A stretch of 64,000 nucleotides of DNA from Pseudomonas sp. S04 (GTDB taxonomy: Bacteria; Pseudomonadota; Gammaproteobacteria; Pseudomonadales; Pseudomonadaceae), in the NCBI RefSeq assembly GCF_009834545.1, contig NZ_CP019427.1:5279501-5343500 (forward strand), given 5' to 3'. The stretch's first letter is position 1. Each line of letters begins with the position of its first letter. The position numbers were made by a program, and so were the translations under genes. Of this stretch, positions 7,597 to 19,393 are shown in pieces. Under the pieces are notes generated by a model that worked only from the letters and a program-made list of their open reading frames with translations, did not search any database and was not told the DNA's origin.

Positions 7597-10420
7597 AGTG
7601 ACGAACCTCGCCTGCGCCGCTGATGTTGTCGACGCAACGACCGCAGATTTCCGGATGCTCCGGGTTCACCCCGACGTCCTCGCGGCAGTGCCAGCAACGG
7701 GCGCACTTGGCGAAGCCCGACTTGACCACCTTGAGTTTCAGGCCGCTGACTTCGGTCGCGACTGCGTCGGCCGGTGCCTGCACGAACGGGGCAATGCTCG
7801 CGGTCGAGGTGATCAGGACGAAGCGCAGTTCGTTGCTCAGCTTGGCCAGGTCGGCGCTCAGCGCTTCTTCGGCGAACAGCGTGACTTCGGCTTGCAGGTT
7901 GCCACCCACCGCCTTGGCAGCGCGCTGGATTTCCATTTCCTTGTTGACCGCCACCTTGACCGCCATGATCCGCTCCCAGTAGGCGCGGTCCAGCTCAAAG
8001 CCTTCCGGCAGTTCGCTGAGGCCTTCGTACCAGGTGTTGAGCATTACCGATTCGTTACGCTCGCCCGGCAGGTACTGCCACAGCTCGTCGGCGGTGAAGG
8101 CCAGGATCGGCGCGATCCAGCGCACCAGCGCTTCAGAGATGTGGTACAGCGCGGTTTGCGCCGAACGGCGGGCCTTGCTGTTGGCGCCGGTGGTGTACTG
8201 GCGGTCCTTGATGATGTCCAGGTAGAAACCGCCCAGCTCCTGCACGCAGAAGTTGTGGATCTTGGAGTAGACGTTCCAGAAGCGGTATTCACCGTAGTGC
8301 TCTTGCAACTCGCGTTGCAGCAGCAAGGTGCGGTCCACGGCCCAACGGTCCAGGGCGAGCATTTCGTCGGCCGGCAGGATGTCGGTGGCCGGGTTGAACC
8401 CGCTCAGGTTGGAAAGCAGGAAGCGCGCGGTGTTACGGATCCGCCGGTAGGCGTCCGCACTGCGTTGCAGGATCTGCTCGGAAACCGCCATTTCACCCGA
8501 ATAATCGGTCGAAGCCACCCACAGACGCATGATGTCGGCGCCCAGGGTGTCGTTAACCTTCTGTGGCGCAATCACGTTGCCCAGGGACTTGGACATCTTG
8601 CGGCCGGACTCATCGACAGTGAAGCCGTGGGTCAGCAGCTCGCGGTACGGCGCGTGGTTGTCGATGGCGCAACCGGTCAGCAGGGACGAATGGAACCAGC
8701 CACGGTGCTGGTCCGAACCTTCCAGGTACAGGTCGGCACGCGGACCGCTTTCGTGGCCCATCGGGTGCGAACCGCGCAGGACGTGCCAGTGCGTGGTGCC
8801 CGAGTCGAACCAGACGTCGAGGGTGTCGCTGATTTTGTCGTACTGTGGCGCTTCATCGCCCAGCAGCTCGGCAGCGTCCATCTTGAACCAGGCTTCGATG
8901 CCTTCGACTTCGACGCGCTGGGCCACCAGTTCCATCAGCTCAACGGTACGCGGGTGCAGTTCGCCGCTTTCCTTGTTCAGGAAGAACGGGATCGGCACAC
9001 CCCAGTTGCGCTGGCGGGAGATGCACCAGTCAGGACGGTTGGCGATCATCGAGTGCAGGCGTGCCTGGCCCCAGGCCGGAACGAACTTGGTCTCTTCAAT
9101 GGCCTTGATCGCACGCTTGCGCAGGGTCTCGCCAGTTGCCGGCTCTTTGTCCATGCCGATGAACCACTGCGCGGTGGCGCGGTAGATCAGCGGGGTCTTG
9201 TGACGCCAGCAGTGCATGTAGCTGTGTTCGATGATGGTGGTGTGCAGCAGCGCACCCACTTCAGTCAGCTTGTCGACGATGGCCGGGTTGGCTTTCCAGA
9301 TGAACTGGCCACCGAAGAACTCCAGCGACGTCGCGTACACACCGTTGCTTTGCACTGGGTTGAGGATGTCGTCGTTGACCATGCCGTACTTCTTGCAGGT
9401 CACGAAGTCGTCCACGCCGTAGGCCGGGGCGGAGTGAACCACACCGGTACCAGCGCCCAGTTCGACGTAGTCCGCCAGGTAAACCGGCGACAGGCGATCG
9501 TAGAACGGGTGACGGAAGTTGATCAGCTCCAGCTCTTTACCGGTGGTGGTCGCGATGACCGAACCTTCCAGGCTATAGCGGGCCAGGCACGATTCCACCA
9601 GCTCTTCAGCCAGCACCAGCAGCTGGTCACCGACGTCGACCAGGGCGTAGTTGAATTCCGGGTGAACGTTGAGCGCCTGGTTGGCCGGGATGGTCCACGG
9701 GGTGGTGGTCCAGATCACGATCGAAGCCGGCTTGCCCAGCGATGCCAGGCCGAAAGCCGTAGCCAGTTTGGCTTCATCGGCAATCGGGAAGGCAACGTCG
9801 ATGGTCGAGGACTTCTTGTTCTCGTATTCGACTTCCGCTTCGGCCAGGGCCGAACCGCAGTCAAAGCACCAGTTCACGGGCTTGAGGCCCTTGAACACGA
9901 AACCACCCTTGACGATTTCAGCCAAGGCGCGGATTTCGCCGGCCTCGTTCTTGAAATCCATGGTCTTGTACGGGTTGGCGAAGTCGCCCAGCACACCCAG
10001 GCGGATGAACTCGGACTTCTGCCCTTCGATCTGCTCGGTGGCGTAGGCACGGCACAGTTCGCGGGTCTTGTCCGCGCCCAGGTTCTTGCCGTGGGTCACT
10101 TCGACTTTGTGCTCGATCGGCAGGCCGTGGCAGTCCCAGCCCGGAACATAAGGTGCGTCGAAGCCCGACAGGGTCTTCGAACGAATGATCATGTCCTTGA
10201 GAATCTTGTTGAGCGCGTGACCGATATGAATGGTGCCGTTGGCGTACGGAGGACCGTCGTGCAGCACGAACTTCGGACGATCCTTACCAATCTCACGCAA
10301 CTTCTGGTACAGGCCAATGCTGTCCCAGCGCTGCAGAATCTGCGGTTCGCGCTGAGGCAGGCCGGCCTTCATTGGGAAGGCGGTGTCCGGAAGGTTTAGC
10401 GTGGCTTTATAGTCGGTCAT
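7589..10420 (-). CDS. ileS: Isoleucyl-tRNA synthetase
   Basis: A 943-residue class I synthetase that charges tRNA-Ile. The HIGH motif is in [20 protein letters not shown], the KMSKS motif in [10 protein letters not shown], the editing domain (CP1) lies between, and the C-terminal zinc finger has CARCWHC ... CGRC. Length and motifs match the bacterial E. coli-type enzyme, the mupirocin-sensitive form. It lies 13 bp downstream of ribF and overlaps lspA. Confidence 0.98.
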   Translation of the reverse strand: MTDYKATLNLPDTAFPMKAGLPQREPQILQRWDSIGLYQKLREIGKDRPKFVLHDGPPYANGTIHIGHALNKILKDMIIRSKTLSGFDAPYVPGWDCHGLPIEHKVEVTHGKNLGADKTRELCRAYATEQIEGQKSEFIRLGVLGDFANPYKTMDFKNEAGEIRALAEIVKGGFVFKGLKPVNWCFDCGSALAEAEVEYENKKSSTIDVAFPIADEAKLATAFGLASLGKPASIVIWTTTPWTIPANQALNVHPEFNYALVDVGDQLLVLAEELVESCLARYSLEGSVIATTTGKELELINFRHPFYDRLSPVYLADYVELGAGTGVVHSAPAYGVDDFVTCKKYGMVNDDILNPVQSNGVYATSLEFFGGQFIWKANPAIVDKLTEVGALLHTTIIEHSYMHCWRHKTPLIYRATAQWFIGMDKEPATGETLRKRAIKAIEETKFVPAWGQARLHSMIANRPDWCISRQRNWGVPIPFFLNKESGELHPRTVELMELVAQRVEVEGIEAWFKMDAAELLGDEAPQYDKISDTLDVWFDSGTTHWHVLRGSHPMGHESGPRADLYLEGSDQHRGWFHSSLLTGCAIDNHAPYRELLTHGFTVDESGRKMSKSLGNVIAPQKVNDTLGADIMRLWVASTDYSGEMAVSEQILQRSADAYRRIRNTARFLLSNLSGFNPATDILPADEMLALDRWAVDRTLLLQRELQEHYGEYRFWNVYSKIHNFCVQELGGFYLDIIKDRQYTTGANSKARRSAQTALYHISEALVRWIAPILAFTADELWQYLPGERNESVMLNTWYEGLSELPEGFELDRAYWERIMAVKVAVNKEMEIQRAAKAVGGNLQAEVTLFAEEALSADLAKLSNELRFVLITSTASIAPFVQAPADAVATEVSGLKLKVVKSGFAKCARCWHCREDVGVNPEHPEICGRCVDNISGAGEVRHYA

Positions 10421-10433
10421 TTAAGGCTCTTCA

Positions 10434-11372
10434 TTAGCGATTGGCGCTAGGTGCGGCATAGGCACGGGCGGCGGCGACATCCGCATTGATCGCCGTCTTA
10501 AGCGCCTCCAGAGAGGCGAAACGCTGCTCATCACGCAGCTTGTGGTGGAAAACCACCGTCAAACGCCGGTCATACAGATCGCCGGCAAAATCGAGTATAT
10601 GGACTTCAAGGTGGGCTTTGCCGTCACCTGCGACCGTTGGCCGGACGCCGATATTGGCGACGCCTGGCCAGGTCTTGCCGTCGAGGTCGACACTCACCAG
10701 GTACACCCCGGTCAGCGGCACGCGACGGCGCTTGAGTTGCACGTTGGCCGTTGGCGTACCCAACTGGCGCGCCAGCTTCTGCCCGTGCAGGACCCGCCCG
10801 GCAATCCGGAACGGCCGCCCGAGCAAACGCTCAGCCAACTCGAAATCAGCGGCGGCCAGGGCGTTTCGCACCTGGGTGCTGCTGACCCGCAGACCGTCCA
10901 GCTCGACCGTCTGCGCCGCCTCCACGGTAAAACCCTGGACGCTACCCGCCTGCTGCAGGAAATCGAAATCCCCTACCCGGTCACAGCCGAAGCGGAAATC
11001 GTCACCGACCTCCAGATGCTGGACGCCCAGGCCATCGACCAGGATGGTGTCGACGAATTCGGCGGCGCTGAGTTTGCTCAAGCGCTGGTTGAACGCCAGG
11101 CATAACACCCGGTCAACGCCTTCGTCTGCCAGCAGTTGCAGCTTGTCGCGCAGGCGAGCAAGACGCGCGGGCGCGGTGTCGGGCGCAAAAAACTCGCGGG
11201 GCTGGGGCTCGAAAATCACCACGCAGCTGGGTACGCCCAACTCAAGCGCACGTTCACGCAGCCGGCCCAGGATAGCCTGGTGACCACGGTGAACACCGTC
11301 AAAGTTGCCAATAGTGGCGACGCAGCCCCGATGCTGGGGGCGCAGATTGTGGAGGCCTCGAACCAGCTGCAT
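10434..11372 (-). CDS. ribF: Bifunctional riboflavin kinase / FAD synthetase
   Basis: A 312-residue enzyme making FMN and then FAD. The N-terminal nucleotidyltransferase domain has TIGNFDGVHRGHQ, and the C-terminal flavokinase domain has GTPTANVQL and GVYLV. ATG 11372 (MQLVRGLHNL) is chosen; MSKK at 11390 is an alternative. It lies downstream of murJ with a 129-bp gap and directly upstream of ileS, the usual gammaproteobacterial order. Confidence 0.96.
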   Translation of the reverse strand: MQLVRGLHNLRPQHRGCVATIGNFDGVHRGHQAILGRLRERALELGVPSCVVIFEPQPREFFAPDTAPARLARLRDKLQLLADEGVDRVLCLAFNQRLSKLSAAEFVDTILVDGLGVQHLEVGDDFRFGCDRVGDFDFLQQAGSVQGFTVEAAQTVELDGLRVSSTQVRNALAAADFELAERLLGRPFRIAGRVLHGQKLARQLGTPTANVQLKRRRVPLTGVYLVSVDLDGKTWPGVANIGVRPTVAGDGKAHLEVHILDFAGDLYDRRLTVVFHHKLRDEQRFASLEALKTAINADVAAARAYAAPSANR

Positions 11373-11501
11373 AACGCGCTTCTTGCTCATAAAGTGGTCG
11401 ATTATAACCACACCCGGCGGCCGACGACAGGCAACACCGTAACCCAAAGTGATCGAACCGACAAAACCGACGCCTGGCTCGCGATTATTCCAGCATTGGC
11501 G

Positions 11502-13040
11502 TCAGCTCAACGCCTTGCGATTGAAGTCCCGCAGACGGAAGCCCAGCAGCGCCAGCATGCCGAAATACGTTACCACCCCAGCACCAACCAGCACGCCCAG
11601 ACGCAAGAAACGCTCGAGCATGTGACCGTCGCTCCAGGCCGGCATGAAATGCATTATCCCCAGCAGTACTGCGGACATCACGGCCACCGCCAGCAACAGC
11701 TTAAGGGCAAACTTGACCCAACCCGGCTGCGGTTGATACATATTCTGCTTGCGCAGTTGATAGAACAACAGGCCGGCGTTCAGGCACGCCCCACCACTAA
11801 TGGCCAGCGCCAGGCCCGCGTGCTGCAGCGGACCGACCAAGGCCAGGTTGAACAGCTGGGTGACTATCAGGGTGAAAATTGCGATTTTTACCGGAGTGCG
11901 GATGTTCTGTTGCGCGTAAAAGCCGGGAGCCAGCACCTTGATCACGATAATCCCCAGCAACCCGACCGAATACGCCACCAACGCGCGCTGGGTCATCGAC
12001 GCATCAAAGGCACTGAACTGACCGTACTGGAACAGCGACACGGTCAACGGCTCCGCGAGGATCCCCAGGGCCAGCGCACAGGGCAGCACCAGCACGAAGC
12101 ACAGGCGCAGGCCCCAGTCGAGAATGCGCGAGTATTCGTGGCGGTCCTTGCTGGCATAGGTCTTGGCCAGGGTCGGCAGGAGAATGGTGCCCAGGGCCAC
12201 GCCCAACACCCCTGATGGCAACTCCATCAGCCGATCGGCGTAGTACATCCAGGACACGGAGCCGGCCACCAGAAAAGAAGCAAAAATGGTGTTGATGATC
12301 AACGAAATCTGACTGACCGAAACCCCGAGGATCGCCGGCAGCATTTGCTTCATCACGCGCCAGACCCCGCTATCACGCAGGTTCAGCCGTGGCAGCACCA
12401 GCATGCCGATCTTTTTCAGGTGTGGCAGCTGATAAAGCAACTGCGCCAAGCCGCCAGCCAGCACCGCCCAACCCAGCGCCATCACCGGCGGATCGAAGTA
12501 GGGGGTGAGGAACAGCGCGAAGATGATCATGCTGACGTTGAGCAGGGTCGGCACGAACGCCGGCACCGAGAACCGGTTATAGGTATTGAGAATCGCCCCA
12601 GCCAGCGAAGACAGGGAGATCAGCAATATATAAGGGAACGTGACCCGCAGCAGGCTGGCCGTCAGCTCGAACTTTTCCGGGGTATCGGTAAAACCCGGGG
12701 CCGTGGCCCAGATCACCCAGGGCGCAAAGATCATCCCGATGATCGTCACCAGCGCCAGCACCAGCGTCAGCAAACCCGAAACATAAGCCACGAAAGTGCG
12801 GGTCGCCTCCTCGCCTTGCTGACTTTTGTATTCTGCCAGGATCGGTACGAACGCCTGGGAAAACGCGCCCTCGGCAAAGATCCGCCGCAACAGGTTGGGC
12901 AGTTTGAAGGCAATGAAGAAGGCGTCCGTGGCCATGCCGGCGCCAAATATACGGGCGACGAGGGTGTCACGCACGAATCCCAGAACCCGGGAGATCATCG
13001 TGATAGAGCTGACGGCGGCCAAGGATTTAAGCAGGTTCAT
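11502..13040 (-). CDS. murJ: Lipid II flippase MurJ
   Basis: A 512-residue polytopic inner-membrane protein with about 14 hydrophobic segments that flips lipid II for peptidoglycan synthesis. The N-terminus [22 protein letters not shown] with [12 protein letters not shown] and the [26 protein letters not shown] region are MurJ/MviN hallmarks. It is divergent from rpsT, the usual neighbour. Confidence 0.97.
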   Translation of the reverse strand: MNLLKSLAAVSSITMISRVLGFVRDTLVARIFGAGMATDAFFIAFKLPNLLRRIFAEGAFSQAFVPILAEYKSQQGEEATRTFVAYVSGLLTLVLALVTIIGMIFAPWVIWATAPGFTDTPEKFELTASLLRVTFPYILLISLSSLAGAILNTYNRFSVPAFVPTLLNVSMIIFALFLTPYFDPPVMALGWAVLAGGLAQLLYQLPHLKKIGMLVLPRLNLRDSGVWRVMKQMLPAILGVSVSQISLIINTIFASFLVAGSVSWMYYADRLMELPSGVLGVALGTILLPTLAKTYASKDRHEYSRILDWGLRLCFVLVLPCALALGILAEPLTVSLFQYGQFSAFDASMTQRALVAYSVGLLGIIVIKVLAPGFYAQQNIRTPVKIAIFTLIVTQLFNLALVGPLQHAGLALAISGGACLNAGLLFYQLRKQNMYQPQPGWVKFALKLLLAVAVMSAVLLGIMHFMPAWSDGHMLERFLRLGVLVGAGVVTYFGMLALLGFRLRDFNRKALS

Positions 13041-13210
13041 GGAAGAGTTTTTTGCCTGTCGATAAACAGCAGGCGAACAATGCGCCTACTTATGCGATAC
13101 TCCGCGCCGCAACAGCACAGAGCCAAAGCTCGCGAGTTTACAGGTCGTACGCCGGAATGAAATATCCCGGTGCTTTATACCTACCACTTAGCGGAACGTC
13201 TCAACCGCCC

Positions 13211-13239
13211 TTGACAAGACTTCAACTCATCGGCATGAT
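13211..13239 (+). promoter_or_regulatory. Sigma70-type promoter of rpsT
   Basis: TTGACA at 13211-13216, 17-bp spacer, then CATGAT at 13234-13239. It lies 54 bp before the rpsT start in the murJ-rpsT divergent gap. Confidence 0.65.
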
Positions 13240-13292
13240 TCGCGGCCTATTTTGTTTGCTATTTCCCAAAAAGTCTTTCGAGGAGCTCGACG

Positions 13293-13571
13293 GTGGCCAA
13301 CACACCTTCCGCCAAAAAACGTGCAAAACAGGCTGAGAAGCGTCGCAGCCACAACGCCAGCCTGCGTTCCATGGTTCGTACCTACATCAAGAATGTAGTT
13401 AAAGCCATCGACGCAAAAGACGCTGAAAAAGCGCAAGCTGCTTACGTTCTGGCCGTGCCAGTTATCGACCGTATGGCCGATAAAGGCATCATCCACAAGA
13501 ACAAAGCTGCTCGCCATAAGAGCCGCCTGAATGGCCACGTAAAGGCTCTGAACGTTGCCGCTGCTGCCTAA
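13293..13571 (+). CDS. rpsT: 30S ribosomal protein S20
   Basis: A 92-residue basic protein that binds 16S rRNA. It begins at GTG 13293 with GAGGAG about nine bases upstream and reads [20 protein letters not shown], the standard S20 N-terminus. Non-ATG starts are common for rpsT and contribute to autoregulation in enterics. It is followed by a strong terminator. Confidence 0.98.
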   Translation: MANTPSAKKRAKQAEKRRSHNASLRSMVRTYIKNVVKAIDAKDAEKAQAAYVLAVPVIDRMADKGIIHKNKAARHKSRLNGHVKALNVAAAA

Positions 13572-13585
13572 GCGACACGCTCATT

Positions 13586-13614
13586 AAAAAACCGACCTCA
13601 GGGTCGGTTTTTTA
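13586..13614 (+). terminator. rpsT terminator
   Basis: ACCGACC (13591-13597), loop TCAG, GGTCGGT (13602-13608), then a T-run; flanked on the left by an A-run so it could act in both directions. Confidence 0.92.
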
Positions 13615-13649
13615 TTGCCTGCGATTTGATCAAACCAATACAAAAAACT

Positions 13650-13673
13650 GTAGGGGTGGGCGCCCACCCCTAC
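13650..13673. repeat. 24-bp perfect palindrome (lone REP core)
   Basis: GTAGGGGTGGGC followed immediately by its reverse complement GCCCACCCCTAC, no spacer. The GTAGGGG edge resembles the REP cores elsewhere in the window. It lies between the rpsT terminator and the creA 3' end. Confidence 0.75.
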
Positions 13674-13688
13674 CAGCCTCGAATCAAA

Positions 13689-14150
13689 TCAATGCTGAGC
13701 CCACGGCAAAATCGGAATCGCCGTCACCGCATTCTGCGGACTGCCTTCGATCAGGCGGTCGCTATAGACCAGGTACACCAGGGTATTGCGCTTCTTGTCG
13801 AGAAATCGCACCACCTGCATGGTCTTGAACACCAGGGACGTGCGCTCCTTGAACACCTCGTCACCATCCTTGAGTTCACCCCTGAAGCTGATCGGCCCAA
13901 CCTGACGACAGGCAATGGACGCCTCGGCACGATCCTCGGCCAACCCCAGACCACCCTTCACTCCGCCGGTCTTGGCGCGCGACAGGTAGCAGGTCACACC
14001 ATCGACCTTCGGATCATCAAAGGCCTCGACCACAATACGGTCATTGGGCCCGACAAACTTGAATACGGTCGACACCTGACCAATCTCTTCGGCCGAAGCC
14101 AATAGCGGCATCACCAGCAACAACCCCAACAAGCCCTTTGCCATGCGCAT
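13689..14150 (-). CDS. creA: CreA-family periplasmic protein
   Basis: A 153-residue exported protein from ATG 14150, with GGAA six bases upstream. The signal peptide ends ...LLASA before [11 protein letters not shown]. The conserved body, [35 protein letters not shown], belongs to the CreA family (DUF1247), whose function is unknown. Two Cys (TCYL and ACRQ) may form a disulphide. It starts 15 bp after the proB stop on the same strand, so the two are probably co-transcribed. Confidence 0.92.
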   Translation of the reverse strand: MRMAKGLLGLLLVMPLLASAEEIGQVSTVFKFVGPNDRIVVEAFDDPKVDGVTCYLSRAKTGGVKGGLGLAEDRAEASIACRQVGPISFRGELKDGDEVFKERTSLVFKTMQVVRFLDKKRNTLVYLVYSDRLIEGSPQNAVTAIPILPWAQH

Positions 14151-14165
14151 GCGCGTTTCCTTCAC

Positions 14166-15284
14166 TCAAACCAGAATCAGGTTATCGCGGTGAACCAGTT
14201 CCGGTTCCGCCATGTAACCCAGCAAACCGACAATCGCCTCGGACGATTGACCGATGATTTTTTGCGCCTCCAGGGCGCTGTAGTTAGCCAGGCCACGGGC
14301 AATCTCGCGACCGTCCGGCGCCACGCACACCACCATTTCGCCACGGCGGAAGCTGCCCTGGACCAGCTTGACGCCAACCGGCAGCAAGCTCTTGTTGCCC
14401 TGGGACAAGGCCGAAACCGCGCCCGCATCCAGCACCAGCGTGCCGCGCGTCTGCAAGTGCCCCGCCAGCCACTGCTTGCGCGCCGCCAGCAGGCCACGCT
14501 CAGGCGACAGCAAGGTGCCGATACGCTCGCCTGCCTTCAGGCGATCCAGCACCCGCTCCAGACGCCCGCCCACGATGATCGTGTGCGCCCCGGAACGCGC
14601 CGCCAGCCGCGCCGCACGCAGCTTGGTCTGCATACCGCCACGGCCCAGCGCGCCGCCCGTACCGCCAGCCACCGCATCCAGCGCCGGATCATCGGCACGC
14701 GCCTCGTAAATCAGCTGGGCATCGGGGTTATTCCGCGGATCAGCGTCGAACATGCCATCACGGTCCGTAAGAATCACCAACAGGTCCGCCTCGACCAGGT
14801 TGGCCACCAGCGCCGCCAGGGTATCGTTGTCGCCGAAGCGGATTTCGTCGGTGACCACCGTATCGTTCTCGTTGATCACCGGGATGACCTTGAGATCGAC
14901 CAGCGCGCGCAGGGTGCTGCGAGCATTGAGGTAACGCTTGCGATCGGACAAGTCATCATGCGTCAGCAGGATCTGCGCAGTGTGCCGGCCATGCTCGGCG
15001 AAGCTCGACTCCCAAGCCTGCACCAGGCCCATCTGGCCAATAGCGGCCGCCGCCTGCAACTCATGCATTGCACTGGGTCGTGCAGTCCAGCCCAGGCGAC
15101 TCATGCCTGCCGCCACCGCCCCCGAGGACACCAGCACCAACTCGACGCCCGCCTCGTGCAGCGCCACCATCTGCTCAACCCAGACGCCCATTGCCGCGCG
15201 ATCCAGACCCTTGCCGTCAGCCGTCAGCAAAGCGCTGCCGATCTTCACGACCCAACGCTGCGCACCTGTCACCTTGCTCCGCAT
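14166..15284 (-). CDS. proB: Glutamate 5-kinase
   Basis: The first step of proline synthesis, phosphorylating glutamate. 372 residues: N-terminal amino-acid kinase domain ([45 protein letters not shown]) and a C-terminal PUA domain from about residue 275. ATG 15284 is used. It follows obgE, as in many pseudomonads, though a hairpin terminator separates them. Confidence 0.97.
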   Translation of the reverse strand: MRSKVTGAQRWVVKIGSALLTADGKGLDRAAMGVWVEQMVALHEAGVELVLVSSGAVAAGMSRLGWTARPSAMHELQAAAAIGQMGLVQAWESSFAEHGRHTAQILLTHDDLSDRKRYLNARSTLRALVDLKVIPVINENDTVVTDEIRFGDNDTLAALVANLVEADLLVILTDRDGMFDADPRNNPDAQLIYEARADDPALDAVAGGTGGALGRGGMQTKLRAARLAARSGAHTIIVGGRLERVLDRLKAGERIGTLLSPERGLLAARKQWLAGHLQTRGTLVLDAGAVSALSQGNKSLLPVGVKLVQGSFRRGEMVVCVAPDGREIARGLANYSALEAQKIIGQSSEAIVGLLGYMAEPELVHRDNLILV

Positions 15285-15363
15285 GATCTTCAACCTTAGC
15301 TTGAGGACAGCACGACCCAGTGCTGCCCATAACGTTATTCGTGACTACCGATTTCCAGATACT

Positions 15364-15387
15364 AAAACGCCGCTCCAGGGAGCGGCG
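15364..15387 (-). terminator. Hairpin terminator after obgE
   Basis: On the minus strand CGCCGCTC, loop CCTG, GAGCGGCG (plus-strand 15368-15387), followed by TTTT. It lies 20 bp beyond the obgE stop and 80 bp before proB. The short T-run suggests partial termination. Confidence 0.6.
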
Positions 15388-15407
15388 CTTAAGTTTATCG
15401 CAACGTA

Positions 15408-16766
<1,359 letters not shown>

Positions 16767-16780
16767 TCACCCCACAAACG

Positions 16781-16809
16781 AAAAAGCCCCGTCGCAAGAC
16801 AGGGCTTTT
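16781..16809 (-). terminator. Terminator of the rplU-rpmA operon
   Basis: On the minus strand a 12-bp stem (AAAAGCCCTGTC / GACGGGGCTTTT, one G-T pair) with loop TTGC and trailing T. It is 16 bp beyond the rpmA stop. Confidence 0.88.
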
Positions 16810-16824
16810 CCAGCAACTACGTAA

Positions 16825-17100
16825 TTATGCCGCGACGACTGGAGTCTTCGGGACAATGCTCACGTAACGGCGGTTGAAAGCGCCTTTTACTTCGAACTTG
16901 ATCACGCCGTCGATTTTAGCGAACAGAGTGTGATCTTTGCCCATGCCAACGCCGTAGCCAGCGTGGAATTGGGTGCCGCGCTGACGCACGATGATGTTGC
17001 CCGGAATGATAACCTGGCCGCCATACATCTTCACGCCAAGGCGTTTGGCTTCTGAGTCGCGACCGTTACGGGTACTACCACCAGCTTTTTTGTGTGCCAT
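16825..17100 (-). CDS. rpmA: 50S ribosomal protein L27
   Basis: A 91-residue L27 beginning [20 protein letters not shown], whose N-terminal tail reaches the peptidyl-transferase centre. Slightly longer than the E. coli protein at the C-terminus. It lies 35 bp downstream of rplU. Confidence 0.98.
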   Translation of the reverse strand: MAHKKAGGSTRNGRDSEAKRLGVKMYGGQVIIPGNIIVRQRGTQFHAGYGVGMGKDHTLFAKIDGVIKFEVKGAFNRRYVSIVPKTPVVAA

Positions 17101-17135
17101 GAGTTCAATTCTCCTAGTGAGGAATTAGGCTGAAA

Positions 17136-17450
17136 TTAAGCCTGAATACCGGTGATTTTGATCTCGGTGTACCACTGGCGGTGGCCCATACGCTTCATGT
17201 GGTGCTTACGGCGACGGAACTTGATGATGCGGACTTTATCGTGACGACCTTGGGAGATCACTTCAGCCACAACGGTAGCGCCAGCAACAACTGGAGCGCC
17301 GATATTCACGTCGTCGCCATTGGCAACCAACAGAACGCGATCAAAAGTAACGGATTCGCCGGTAGCGATTTCCAGTTTTTCGATCTTCAGGTATTCACCT
17401 GGAGCAACTTTGTACTGCTTGCCACCAGTAACGATTACTGCATAAGACAT
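17136..17450 (-). CDS. rplU: 50S ribosomal protein L21
   Basis: A 104-residue L21 from ATG 17450 ([20 protein letters not shown]). The C-terminal [16 protein letters not shown] is the rRNA-binding L21 signature. First gene of the rplU-rpmA operon and divergent from ispB, as usual. Confidence 0.98.
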   Translation of the reverse strand: MSYAVIVTGGKQYKVAPGEYLKIEKLEIATGESVTFDRVLLVANGDDVNIGAPVVAGATVVAEVISQGRHDKVRIIKFRRRKHHMKRMGHRQWYTEIKITGIQA

Positions 17451-17629
17451 GGTATTTCTCCGATAATCCTGCTCACCCAGCTCTTTATAAGAAGAGGTAT
17501 TGGCTGGCATGGCTGCATAAGGCTGGAAGGCCGGTTTGCAATTGCGTAAGGCAGGTGCTGCCCAGGAAGTTCAGGGTGCGCGATTGTACGCAAGCCACGA
17601 GCGCGTTGCAAGGGGCCGTCCATCGTGCC

Positions 17630-17658
17630 TTGACACCCGCTGGCGTGGGTCCTAGCAT
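17630..17658 (+). promoter_or_regulatory. Sigma70-type promoter of ispB
   Basis: TTGACA at 17630-17635, 17-bp spacer, TAGCAT at 17653-17658. The expected transcript start near 17665 leaves a 25-base leader to ATG 17691, which argues against the ATG at 17673. Confidence 0.7.
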
Positions 17659-17690
17659 GCCGCGCAACCCTTATGGAGCACCTGTCGCTG

Positions 17691-18659
17691 ATGCAACCCC
17701 AAGCTTTCTACCGCGCGGTGGCGGACGATTTTAGCGCCGTCGACGGCATCATCAAGAAGCAGCTGACTTCCCGAGTGCCGCTGGTATCGAAAATCGGCGA
17801 CTACATCACCTCGGCTGGCGGTAAACGCCTGCGTCCTTTATTAGTGCTGCTGTGCGGCAAGGCCCTGGGTCGCGAAGGCGATGACATGCGCCTGCTGGCA
17901 GCCACTATCGAGTTCCTGCACACCGCCACCCTGCTGCACGACGACGTGGTCGACATGTCCGGTATGCGCCGTGGCCGCTCGACTGCCAACGCCATGTGGG
18001 GCAATGCCCCGAGCGTGCTGGTCGGCGACTTCCTGTATTCGCGCTCGTTCGAGATGATGGTCGAACTGGGCTCCATGCCGGTGATGAAGATCCTCTCCCA
18101 GGCCACGCGGATCATCGCCGAAGGCGAAGTCCTGCAGCTGTCCAAGGTGCGCGACGCCAGCACCACCGAAGAAACCTACATGGAAGTCATTCGCGGCAAG
18201 ACCGCGATGCTCTTCGAAGCCTCGACCCACAGCGCTGCTGCCCTCGCGGGTGCAACCCCGGAGCAGAGCGAAGCCCTGCGCACCTTTGGTGATCACCTGG
18301 GCGTGGCATTCCAACTGGTCGACGACCTGCTCGACTATCGCGGCGATGCCGAGACCCTGGGCAAGAACGTCGGCGACGACCTGGCCGAAGGCAAGCCGAC
18401 CCTGCCGCTGATCTACACCATGCGCGAAGGCACGCCAGAACAGGCAGCCCTGGTGCGCAAGGCGATCCAGAAAGGCGGCATCGAAGACCTGGAGAGCATC
18501 CGCGCCGCTGTGGAGGCCTCAGGCTCGCTGGAATACACCGCGCAATTGGCGCGCGACTATGTAGCCCGCGCGATCAAGTGCCTGGAAATGCTGCCGGCCA
18601 GCGAGTACCGCGATGCCCTGGTTGAGCTGAGCGAGTTCGCGGTCGCCCGCACGCACTAA
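17691..18659 (+). CDS. ispB: Polyprenyl (nona/octaprenyl) diphosphate synthase
   Basis: A 322-residue trans-prenyltransferase that makes the ubiquinone side chain. The first Asp-rich motif is D84DVVD88 in LLHDDVVDM and the second is in QLVDDLLDYRGD; the GGKRLRP substrate motif is near residue 43. ATG 17691 has GGAG upstream. Its position divergent from rplU-rpmA matches ispB. Chain length (C40 or C45) cannot be read here; pseudomonads generally use Q9. Confidence 0.96.
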   Translation: MQPQAFYRAVADDFSAVDGIIKKQLTSRVPLVSKIGDYITSAGGKRLRPLLVLLCGKALGREGDDMRLLAATIEFLHTATLLHDDVVDMSGMRRGRSTANAMWGNAPSVLVGDFLYSRSFEMMVELGSMPVMKILSQATRIIAEGEVLQLSKVRDASTTEETYMEVIRGKTAMLFEASTHSAAALAGATPEQSEALRTFGDHLGVAFQLVDDLLDYRGDAETLGKNVGDDLAEGKPTLPLIYTMREGTPEQAALVRKAIQKGGIEDLESIRAAVEASGSLEYTAQLARDYVARAIKCLEMLPASEYRDALVELSEFAVARTH

Positions 18660-18667
18660 GGGATATC

Positions 18668-18767
18668 TGTAGGAGCGAGCTTGCTCGCGAAGGTCGCCAA
18701 CGATAACGCGTGCATCCTGAATGAACGTGGTGTCATTGAGTTCTTCGCGAGCAAGCTCGCTCCTACA
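18668..18767. repeat. REPIN (paired REP palindromes)
   Basis: TGTAGGAGCGAGCTTGCTCG ... and its inverted copy ending CGAGCAAGCTCGCTCCTACA frame a roughly 55-bp interior. It is the reverse-orientation relative of the element at 6508-6620. It sits between the ispB stop and the promoter of the next gene. Confidence 0.92.
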
Positions 18768-18801
18768 GGTGTTGCATCGCCCTCTCCCGCTTAAAACCCT
18801 A

Positions 18802-18807
18802 TATAAT
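18802..18807 (+). promoter_or_regulatory. -10 box of the zinc-ribbon gene
   Basis: A perfect TATAAT 38 bp before the GTG start. No convincing -35 box is seen at the usual spacing; the REPIN ends 34 bp upstream. Confidence 0.5.
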
Positions 18808-18844
18808 GTGCGCTTTTTAGCCATCCTGAACTCAAGGAGCTTTA

Positions 18845-19186
18845 GTGAGCACGTTGCCACCCTGCCCGAAATGCAATAGCGAATACACCTACGAAGACGG
18901 CGCCCAACTGATCTGCCCGGAGTGCGCCCACGAATGGTCTGCCAACGGCGAAGCCGAGGCGGCGTCCGATGAAACTGTGAAAAAGGATTCGGTCGGCAAC
19001 GTCCTGCAAGATGGCGACACCATCACCGTGATCAAGGACCTCAAGGTCAAGGGCACCTCGCTGGTGGTCAAGGTCGGCACCAAGGTCAAGAACATCCGCC
19101 TGTGCGATGGCGACCACGACATCGACTGCAAGATCGATGGCATCGGCCCGATGAAACTCAAATCCGAGTTCGTCAGAAAAGTCTGA
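18845..19186 (+). CDS. yjdM: YjdM/PhnA-type zinc-ribbon protein
   Basis: A 113-residue protein from GTG 18845 with AAGGAG upstream. N-terminal zinc ribbon [13 protein letters not shown] ... CPECAHEW, then the PhnA domain with [14 protein letters not shown] and an SH3-like barrel. The family was named for the E. coli phosphonate locus, but it is not a phosphonate enzyme, and no phosphonate genes are nearby. Function unknown. Confidence 0.9.
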   Translation: MSTLPPCPKCNSEYTYEDGAQLICPECAHEWSANGEAEAASDETVKKDSVGNVLQDGDTITVIKDLKVKGTSLVVKVGTKVKNIRLCDGDHDIDCKIDGIGPMKLKSEFVRKV

Positions 19187-19348
19187 ACCTGCTGCAAGCC
19201 ATCGCGCGTCCGCGCGGGATGGCTGCTCTCCCCCCCCCCTCGTAAGCCTTCCTCTCGCCCCAATAGCAAAACGCCAGCCGTTTTGATCCTGAGCAATCCC
19301 CGCGCACAAAATCCGCAGAAACCGCCAATAGGCACTTGCTATTAATTG

Positions 19349-19367
19349 AATAAGAATTATTCTCATC
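19349..19367 (+). promoter_or_regulatory. Candidate Fur box
   Basis: AATAAGAATTATTCTCATC matches 12 of 19 positions of the Fur consensus GATAATGATAATCATTATC. A weak promoter (TTGCTA 19336-19341, TATTCT 19358-19363, 16-bp spacer) overlaps it, the arrangement expected for iron repression of the gene at 19394. Confidence 0.5.
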
Positions 19368-19393
19368 AAACCACTAAAAAGGAGATGAGCATC

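Noticed and set aside
7514..10399. A 961-codon open frame antisense to ileS
   Set aside because: It lies entirely opposite a motif-complete ileS, has no ribosome site or family signature, and such frames are a known effect of GC-biased codons.
13650..13673. Rho-independent terminator
   Set aside because: No loop and no T-run; better read as a REP-type palindrome.
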